From: JANYCG01 sp031365665
GTDB lineage: Bacteria; Pseudomonadota; Gammaproteobacteria; Burkholderiales; Burkholderiaceae_C
NCBI GenBank assembly: GCA_031365665.1
Contig: JANLYO010000005.1
Coordinates: 1-43,356 of the forward strand
Reading direction: 5' to 3'
DNA length: 43,356 bases
Shown here: positions 38,207-43,356 of the stretch, piece after piece
Layout: the number at the start of each line of letters is the position of its first letter
Numbering within the stretch: position 1 is the first letter of the stretch
The notes under the pieces: model-generated
Databases searched by the model: none
Told to the model about the DNA's origin: nothing
Seen by the model: only the letters and a program-made list of their open reading frames with translations
Position numbers and translations under genes: made by a program

Positions 38207-39519
38207 GTCCGATCGCGCTGGCGCTGACCATCTTCGCCCTCATGCTGCTGATGATGGCGATTCGGATTCCTATCGCCGTGGCCATGTTTTTTGCCGGCGG
38301 CATTGGCTACGTGTTGCAACCCGGCTGGGCGCCGCTGCTGTCTTACCTCAACGGCCTGGCGTTTGCCCGATTCGCCAGTTACGACCTGTCGGTGATTCCG
38401 CTGTTCATCCTGATGGGCAATTTCGCCACGCAAGGCGGCATCTCCAAAGCCTTGTTTGGGTTCGCCGCCGCGGTCATGGGCCGCTTCAAAGGCGGCCTGG
38501 CGATGGCGGCGGTGCTGGCCAGCGCCGCCTTCGGCTCGATCTGCGGCTCATCGGTCGCCACGGCCGCCACCATCACCTCGGTGGCCTTGCCTGAAATGAA
38601 ACGCCACGGGTATTCAGGGCGTCTGGCCACCGGCACACTGGCGGCGGGCGGCACCTTGGGCATCCTGATTCCGCCCTCAGTGCCATTGGTGATTTACGCC
38701 ATCCTGGCCGAGCAAAACATCGCCAAACTCTTCGCTGCCGCGATGGTGCCCGGCATCATCGCCATGCTAGGTTACATGGCCGCCATCGCGATCTACGTGC
38801 GTGTGGTGCCTGGCCACGCGCCTGAACATGAAGAAGTTGAAAAATTCACGCCGCAATTGTTGATGGGTATTTTGCCGATTGCGATCGTGTTCACCATCGT
38901 TTTTGGCGGCATTTATGGGGGCCTGTTCACACCCACGGAAGGCGCTGGCGTGGGCGCGGCGGCCACATTCATCGCCGCACTGCTCAAGCGCGAGCTGACC
39001 TTGGCCAAATTCAAACAGTGTTTTTACGCCACGGCGGAAGGCTCTGCCATGATTTTCATGATTTTCATCGGAGCTGACGTGATGAATTCGGCACTTGCGC
39101 TGACGCAGGTGCCCGCGCAGCTCTCCAGCCTCGTGCTGAGCTGGGGCCTGTCACCCTTGATGGTCGTCAGCGCCGTCTTGCTGTTTTACGTGGTGCTGGG
39201 CGCGGTGATGGACGAGTTGTCGATGATTTTGCTGACCATCCCGATCTTCTTCCCTATGGTGATGGGCCTGGATTTCGGCATGCCCAAAGACCAGGTGGCG
39301 ATCTGGTTTGGCATCATGGTGCTCATGACGGTCGGCTTCGGCATGTTGGCACCGCCGGTGGGGCTCAACGTGTACGTGGTCAACAACATGGCCAAAGACG
39401 TGCCGATTTCCGAGAGTTACAAGGGCGTCATGCCCTTTTTGATCAGCGACACCTTGCGCACCATCCTGTTGCTGTTTTTCCCCGGAATCACCCTGTGGCT
39501 GGTCAAATACATCACCTAG
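38203..39519 (+). CDS. TRAP transporter large permease (DctM)
   Basis: The protein has 438 residues from ATG 38203, which overlaps dctQ by four bases. The frame extends upstream to 37912 within dctQ and is not used. About twelve hydrophobic helices are visible. Family marks include ALLIFMGNFA-like PLFILMGNFATQGGISKALFGF (in part), GSSVATAATITSVALPEMKR, GTLAAGGTLGILIPPSVPLVIY (in part), FTPTEGAGVGAAATF and VGFGMLAPPVGLNVYVV. It forms the transport channel. The periplasmic receptor dctP follows after 108 bp. Confidence 0.94.
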   Translation: MSPIALALTIFALMLLMMAIRIPIAVAMFFAGGIGYVLQPGWAPLLSYLNGLAFARFASYDLSVIPLFILMGNFATQGGISKALFGFAAAVMGRFKGGLAMAAVLASAAFGSICGSSVATAATITSVALPEMKRHGYSGRLATGTLAAGGTLGILIPPSVPLVIYAILAEQNIAKLFAAAMVPGIIAMLGYMAAIAIYVRVVPGHAPEHEEVEKFTPQLLMGILPIAIVFTIVFGGIYGGLFTPTEGAGVGAAATFIAALLKRELTLAKFKQCFYATAEGSAMIFMIFIGADVMNSALALTQVPAQLSSLVLSWGLSPLMVVSAVLLFYVVLGAVMDELSMILLTIPIFFPMVMGLDFGMPKDQVAIWFGIMVLMTVGFGMLAPPVGLNVYVVNNMAKDVPISESYKGVMPFLISDTLRTILLLFFPGITLWLVKYIT

Positions 39520-39627
39520 TGGCCCATCGAAGCCGCTTTGAGGGTAATTCCGGTCATCCGGGCAAGCATTTATCCGTTACCTTTCGCATCATCCATCCCA
39601 TCACCCATCCTTCGGAGATTTATCCCC

Positions 39628-40671
39628 ATGATTCAACGCCGCACTCTTTTGAAGACTTCCGCCGCCGCCGTGGCGCTGGGCGCACCTGCGCTGGGTATGG
39701 CACAACAGGCCGTCACGCTGAAGTTCCACACCTTCATGGCCCCTTTGTCCAACGTCTGGCTCAATATGCACAAGGCCTGGATGGACAAGGTCGAAAAAGA
39801 CTCGGGGGGCCGGATCAAGTTCGAGGCTTACCACTCCATGCAGTTGGGCGGCACGCCGTTTCAGCTGTATGACCAGCTCAAAGACGGCGTGGTGGATGTG
39901 GTCTGGACTTTGCCTGGCAACTCGCCGGGCCGTTTCCCGCGCGTCGAAGTGTTCGAGTTGCCCTTCATGATGAACAACGCGGAGGCGACCTCCAAAGCCT
40001 ATTGGGAATACGTGCAGACGGTGGCGACCGATGAATTCAAAGACATCCAGCTCCTGGCGGTGAATGTGCATGGCCCTGGCTTCTTCCATTCGCGTGACAA
40101 ACAAATCAAGTCGGCCGCCGACCTCAAAGGCATGAAGGTGCGCGGCCCGACACGCCAGGTCACCAAACTGTTGGGATCCTTGGGCGCCACGCCGGTCGGT
40201 ATGGCCTTGCCGGCCATCACCGACGCCATCTCCAAAGGCACCATCGACGCCTGCGCGCTGCCCTGGGAAGTCGTGCCCTCCATCAAGGTGCAGGAGCTGG
40301 CCAAGTTCCACAGCGAGTTTCCGGCGGACAAACCGGCCCTGTACACCACCACCTTCGTGATGGGCATGAACAAGGCCAAATACGATTCATTGCCCGCTGA
40401 CCTGAAAAAAGTCATCGATGCCAACTCGGGCCTGGCCACTTCCGGCTGGCTGGGCAAAACCCAGCAGGCGGGCGACGCCACAGGCCGCAAGTCAGCCACC
40501 GACCTCAAAAATACCGTCTACACGTTCAGCGCTGCCGAAGCCGAGCAGTTCGCCAAACTCTCCAGCCATGTTGACGACGAGTGGGTAGCCGATGTCACCA
40601 AAAAAGGCTTCGACGGCAAAAAACTTCTGGAGACAGCCAAAGCCTTGATCGCCAAACACGGCAAGGCGTAA
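39628..40671 (+). CDS. TRAP transporter substrate-binding protein (DctP)
   Basis: This is a 347-residue periplasmic receptor from ATG 39628, with CGGAG eleven bases upstream. The signal MIQRRTLLKTSAAAVALGAP has a twin-Arg-like RRTLLK motif, with cleavage near GMA-Q, so Tat export is possible. The DctP fold is seen in FHTFMAPLSNVWLNMHKAWM, then GGRIKFEAYHSMQLGG, then LKGMKVRGPTRQVTKLLGSL with the Arg that usually binds the substrate carboxylate, and TIDACALPWEVVPSIK. The 108-bp gap before it may hold its own promoter, as receptors are often made in excess. A terminator follows. Confidence 0.93.
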   Translation: MIQRRTLLKTSAAAVALGAPALGMAQQAVTLKFHTFMAPLSNVWLNMHKAWMDKVEKDSGGRIKFEAYHSMQLGGTPFQLYDQLKDGVVDVVWTLPGNSPGRFPRVEVFELPFMMNNAEATSKAYWEYVQTVATDEFKDIQLLAVNVHGPGFFHSRDKQIKSAADLKGMKVRGPTRQVTKLLGSLGATPVGMALPAITDAISKGTIDACALPWEVVPSIKVQELAKFHSEFPADKPALYTTTFVMGMNKAKYDSLPADLKKVIDANSGLATSGWLGKTQQAGDATGRKSATDLKNTVYTFSAAEAEQFAKLSSHVDDEWVADVTKKGFDGKKLLETAKALIAKHGKA

Positions 40672-40684
40672 GCCCCGCTTTGCC

Positions 40685-40716
40685 AAAAAATGGGCTCTTC
40701 GGAGTCCATTTTTTTG
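40685..40716 (+). terminator. Rho-independent terminator after the TRAP genes
   Basis: AAAAAATGG-G-CTC, a TTCG tetraloop and GAG-T-CCATTTTTTT form a stable hairpin with T residues on the plus strand and A residues on the other, so it can act in both directions. It closes the gentisate/TRAP operon. Confidence 0.9.
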
Positions 40717-40732
40717 CCCGTAAACTGTGCCA

Positions 40733-41278
40733 ATGTACCGCTCCCCCATCAAACATTGCAAAAACTGCGGCACCGCTGTGGTGTACCGCATCCCCGACGA
40801 CGGCGACACGAAAGAGCGCGCAGTCTGCCCCGCCTGCGTGACAGTGCATTACGAAAACCCCTTGAACGTTGTGGGCACCGTGCCGTATCTGGGCGACAAA
40901 ATCCTGTTGTGCAAACGCAATATCGAACCACGCTGGGGCAAATGGACGCTGCCTGCCGGTTTCATGGAATTGGGCGAGACACTGTCCGAAGGCGCTGCGC
41001 GCGAGACCGATGAAGAGGCGGGCGCCAAGTTTGAAATGGAAGGCCTGTTTTCAATTTTGAACGTGCCGCGCGTCGGCCAGGTCCACATGTTTTATTTGGC
41101 CCAACTGACAAGCGACCAGTTCGCGCCAGGTTTTGAAACGATCGAGGCGCGTCTGTTTGCCGAGAGCGAAATCCCCTGGGAAGAAATCTCGTTCAGAACG
41201 GTCAAAGAAACCCTGCAACGTTATTTTGCCGATCGGCGCGCCGGGCAGTTGAGCCTGCACACGGTCGATATCCTCTGA
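40733..41278 (+). CDS. Nudix hydrolase with N-terminal zinc ribbon
   Basis: The protein has 181 residues from ATG 40733; a GTG at 40727 is an alternative. The N-terminus has a CxxC-CxxC zinc ribbon (CKNC and CPAC), like NudC-type and related ADP-sugar/NADH hydrolases. The Nudix box is complete, from GFMELGETLSEG through AARETDEEAGA, with the REUxEE core. The substrate is unknown; a nucleotide diphosphate is likely. It follows the terminator directly, so its promoter must be within or near 40685-40730. The exonuclease fusion gene begins 11 bases after its stop. Confidence 0.9.
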   Translation: MYRSPIKHCKNCGTAVVYRIPDDGDTKERAVCPACVTVHYENPLNVVGTVPYLGDKILLCKRNIEPRWGKWTLPAGFMELGETLSEGAARETDEEAGAKFEMEGLFSILNVPRVGQVHMFYLAQLTSDQFAPGFETIEARLFAESEIPWEEISFRTVKETLQRYFADRRAGQLSLHTVDIL

Positions 41279-41289
41279 AACTGCCCGCC

Positions 41290-42432
41290 ATGTTGCCCAG
41301 CTACGTCGTGCTGGATCTGGAGACCACCGGCGGCAGCGCCAGCGGCGACAACATCACCGAGATTGCGGCGGTTCGTGTCGACAACGGGGTTGAAGTCGCG
41401 CGCTGGAGCACCCTGGTGAATCCGGGCATCCCGATTCCCTATTTCATCCAGAACCTGACCGGCATCAGCAACGACATGGTGGCAGATGCGCCCCGCTTCA
41501 AACACGTGGCCGACCACCTGCTGGCCCTGCTCGACGGCAGCGTGCTGGTCGCCCACAATGCCAGTTTTGATCACGGTTTCCTGCGTGGCGAATACGCGCG
41601 TTTGGGCCACGACTTGCGGGTGCCCAGCCTGTGCACGGTGCGCCTGTCACGCAAGTTGTATCCCCAGCACAGAAGCCACGGGCTGGACGCGTTGATGCAG
41701 CGCCACGGCCTGCACACCAACGCGCGCCACCGTGCGATGGGCGATGTCGAGATGGTGCTGGCCTGGCTCGCGCAGGCCATGGATGAATTTGGCGTCGATC
41801 ATTTGCGGGACACGGCACAGGCGCTCTTGCGGCCCCCGATGGGTGTTCCCGTTCATCTGGAAACCCAATTGGACGACCTGCCCGACGCCCCCGGTGTTTA
41901 TCTGCTGTATGGCGGCAGCGCGACGCCGCTGTTTATTGGCGGCGCCGCGAATCTGCGCCAGCGTGTGGGCTCGCATCTGCTGTCTGCCGGCAAATCAGCG
42001 CGCGAGCAGGGCATCGTCAACAACACCCAACGCATTGATTGGCAGGCCACCGCCGGTGAAGTCGGCGCGGTGCTGCTGGCCAAAAAGCGCATCTTTGAAC
42101 TGAAGCCCACTTACGCTAAAAGTAGCAAACCCGTACCTGAAATCGACCCGCGCGCATTGCACGCCTGGCCGTTTGAGGGGCCCGTGGGCCTGCGCGAACA
42201 CAACCCCCAGAACGAGCGCAGCGAGCTGCACGTTTTCCACCAATGGCGGCATGTCGCAAGCGCGCAGGACGAGGACGAGCTGGATGCGGTGCTGAGTGCC
42301 TGGGAGGATCGGACTGACGACGCAGGCCCCATCGATCTGGACATCTACCGGCTGCTGGTCAAGCGTTTGCTCTCCCCTGGCGGGGTGCAGGCCCATCTGC
42401 TGATGTTGCGCCCGCGCAGTGCCTTGGCTTGA
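41290..42432 (+). CDS. DnaQ-like 3'-5' exonuclease fused to a GIY-YIG domain
   Basis: The protein has 380 residues. The N-terminal DEDDh exonuclease (1-175) is complete: D9 and E11 (DLETTG), D94 (NASFD), and H147/D152 (HRAMGD). Residues about 198-280 form a UvrC/Cho-like GIY-YIG domain with PGVYLLYGG, LFIGGAANLRQRVGSHL and AGEVGAVLLAKKRIFELKP. In UvrC-type domains the LLLE Glu binds the metal; here that place is A264. The Lys of YIGK is Gly. The second nuclease may therefore be inactive or DNA-binding only. The last 100 residues are not recognised. It probably acts in DNA repair or in degradation of ends. It is likely cotranscribed with the Nudix gene. Confidence 0.88.
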   Translation: MLPSYVVLDLETTGGSASGDNITEIAAVRVDNGVEVARWSTLVNPGIPIPYFIQNLTGISNDMVADAPRFKHVADHLLALLDGSVLVAHNASFDHGFLRGEYARLGHDLRVPSLCTVRLSRKLYPQHRSHGLDALMQRHGLHTNARHRAMGDVEMVLAWLAQAMDEFGVDHLRDTAQALLRPPMGVPVHLETQLDDLPDAPGVYLLYGGSATPLFIGGAANLRQRVGSHLLSAGKSAREQGIVNNTQRIDWQATAGEVGAVLLAKKRIFELKPTYAKSSKPVPEIDPRALHAWPFEGPVGLREHNPQNERSELHVFHQWRHVASAQDEDELDAVLSAWEDRTDDAGPIDLDIYRLLVKRLLSPGGVQAHLLMLRPRSALA

Positions 42433-42509
42433 GGTGTACATTCAGGCGCACGACAAAGCCACCCCAATTCCACCCTGGTCTCACCCCAAATTCAGACAAC
42501 CGTCACCTT

Positions 42510-43121
42510 ATGGCAAGCAAGTCTTTGCGTCTGATCGCTCCGGGGAAAACGCTGCGTGAAAAGCTCAGCGGCACCATTCTGGCGGCTGTGGTCAAGGTGC
42601 CCGCCAGCTACGAACCGGCCCTGGCGGACGGCAGCCTCGCCCAGCTTCGCAGCCAAGCACTGGCCCGCTCAGCGGCGCGGCGGGCCAGCCTGCTGGCCAG
42701 CAGCATGGCGCTGCCACCCGGCGTCTTGGGTTGGATCACGTTTTTGCCAGAGCTCGTGGCGGTGTGGCGGCTGCAAGGCCAAATGGTGGCCGACATCGCC
42801 GCCGCTTACGGCAAAAGCGGCAGTTTGAGCCGAGAGCAGATGTTGTATTGCCTCTTCAAACACCTCTCGGTGCAGGCGCTGCGCGACGTGGTGGTGCGGG
42901 CCGGTGAGTGTTTCCTGGTGCAAAAAGCGTCCGGCGCGCTGCTGCAAAACATCGCCCAGAAAATCGGCGTGCAAGTGACACAAAAAATGGTCGGCAAAGG
43001 GGTGTCGCGTTTTGTGCCGTTGATTGGCGCGTTGGGCGTGGGGGCTTACGCGTATTTCGATACCTTGCAAGTGGCCAAATCGGCGGTCGAGCTGTTCTCA
43101 CACGAGATCAAGCAGGAATAA
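42510..43121 (+). CDS. EcsC-like family protein
   Basis: The protein has 203 residues from ATG 42510. Two hydrophobic segments, ALPPGVLGWITFLPELVAVW (about 69-88) and GVSRFVPLIGALGVGAYAYF (about 169-188), together with the Leu/Gln/Ala pattern WRLQGQMVADIAAAYG between them, resemble EcsC/DUF697-like proteins. These are membrane-associated and of poorly known function. The family call is by overall resemblance and is tentative. It lies 77 bp after the exonuclease fusion gene and may share its transcript. Repeat copy F begins 31 bases after its stop. Confidence 0.6.
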   Translation: MASKSLRLIAPGKTLREKLSGTILAAVVKVPASYEPALADGSLAQLRSQALARSAARRASLLASSMALPPGVLGWITFLPELVAVWRLQGQMVADIAAAYGKSGSLSREQMLYCLFKHLSVQALRDVVVRAGECFLVQKASGALLQNIAQKIGVQVTQKMVGKGVSRFVPLIGALGVGAYAYFDTLQVAKSAVELFSHEIKQE

Positions 43122-43152
43122 AACGGCTGAAATCACCGAAGTTCGGCAAGAC

Positions 43153-43268
43153 AGACGCTATATTTAGTATAGCTGTGTATTCATATATTACGTGACCTAA
43201 GGCCCGATTTTTTCAAAATTTTCTCCATAAAGACCAAATTGAACACAATAAACCCCAAATTGGGTACG
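43153..43268 (+). repeat. 116-bp intergenic repeat, divergent copy F
   Basis: AGACGCTA (43153-43160), nine bases, TAGCTGTGT (43170-43178), ten bases and TACGTGACC (43189-43197) keep exactly the spacing of copies A-D. At the place of the distal palindrome (43252-43268) lies another palindrome, CCCAAATTGGG, with unrelated sequence. It fills the convergent gap between the EcsC-like gene and the minus-strand gene at the window edge. Confidence 0.65.
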
Positions 43269-43289
43269 ATTGAAAAAATCAATGGCCAG

Positions 43290-43356
43290 CTACAGCGCCG
43301 CCAGCGCCGCTGCAAATCGTTCGCGGTAAGGCGCAAAGGTTTGCACATCGTTGTGG
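43290..43356 (-). CDS. Unidentified protein, C-terminal tip
   Basis: On the minus strand the frame ending in TAG (43290-43292) reads HNDVQTFAPYRERFAAALAA and a final L before the stop. The helical, Ala-rich ending and its GC-rich codons look like a real protein C-terminus. The rest of the gene lies outside the window and I cannot identify it. Confidence 0.5.
   Translation of the reverse strand, partial: HNDVQTFAPYRERFAAALAAL

Noticed and set aside
1..43356. CRISPR array, IS element, prophage or plasmid origin
   Set aside because: No regularly spaced direct repeats, transposase, integrase, phage or replication genes were found in any frame.

Overview
The window reads as a chromosomal segment of a betaproteobacterium, most probably Burkholderiales and close to Comamonadaceae (Rhodoferax/Polaromonas type). 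The basis is protein-level resemblance (CysI/DUF934/CysH/CysD/CysN order, small Trp-rich TIGR04438-like protein, ZapB/ZapA/6S RNA order, TRAP-linked gentisate genes) and high GC coding DNA broken by AT-rich intergenic islands. No phage, IS transposase, CRISPR array or origin was seen.

Layout. 1-6068: the 3' end of rho, an acyl-CoA dehydrogenase, nth, two convergent membrane diguanylate cyclases and an AlkB-type alkane monooxygenase. 6045-13580: a minus-strand vitamin B12 uptake/salvage cluster, read as cobalamin riboswitch - btuB - cytosolic cobalamin-binding protein - btuF - btuC - btuD - cobQ. 13630-15973: zapB-like, zapA, 6S RNA, a GST and a 2-hydroxychromene-2-carboxylate isomerase-like protein. 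16000-16496: a repeat, a terminator and a MazF toxin remnant. 16620-21242: ilvD, a PEP-CTERM glycine-rich exported protein with a sigma-54-type promoter, a small Trp-rich membrane protein, a cytochrome c, a UDG-superfamily protein and an internally deleted VOC (glyoxalase-like) gene. 21665-29534: assimilatory sulfate reduction (TSUP transporter, cysI, DUF934, cysH, cysD, cysN), then fdxA and a ferredoxin-NADP reductase. 29560-34980: thiamine genes (TPP riboswitch - cytX, thiD, thiO, thiS, thiG, thiE). 35067: tRNA-Asn. 35923-40671: gentisate dioxygenase, fumarylpyruvate hydrolase and a complete TRAP transporter. 40733-43356: Nudix, exonuclease/GIY-YIG fusion, an EcsC-like protein and the 3' tip of a minus-strand gene.

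How the genes work together. The cys genes take sulfate through APS to sulfite and sulfide, with the ferredoxin/reductase pair as a possible electron supply. The btu genes form a TonB-receptor plus ABC importer for corrinoids under one riboswitch. The thi genes make the thiazole moiety, phosphorylate HMP and join the two, with CytX importing HMP. The gentisate genes open the ring and hydrolyse fumarylpyruvate, and the TRAP genes probably import an aromatic or other organic acid.

Most notable observation. A family of about 116-bp intergenic repeats occurs at 271, 7650, 16000, 21366 and 43153, with weaker relics at 26591 and 35780. All share one ruler: an outer inverted repeat (AGTYGCTA-N9-TAGCAAACT), ten bases, CACGTGGCC, about 54 variable bases, and a distal palindrome (GTTAAC-type). 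Length is conserved within a base while the middle differs. Two copies lie next to decayed genes and one relic overlaps the cysN start.
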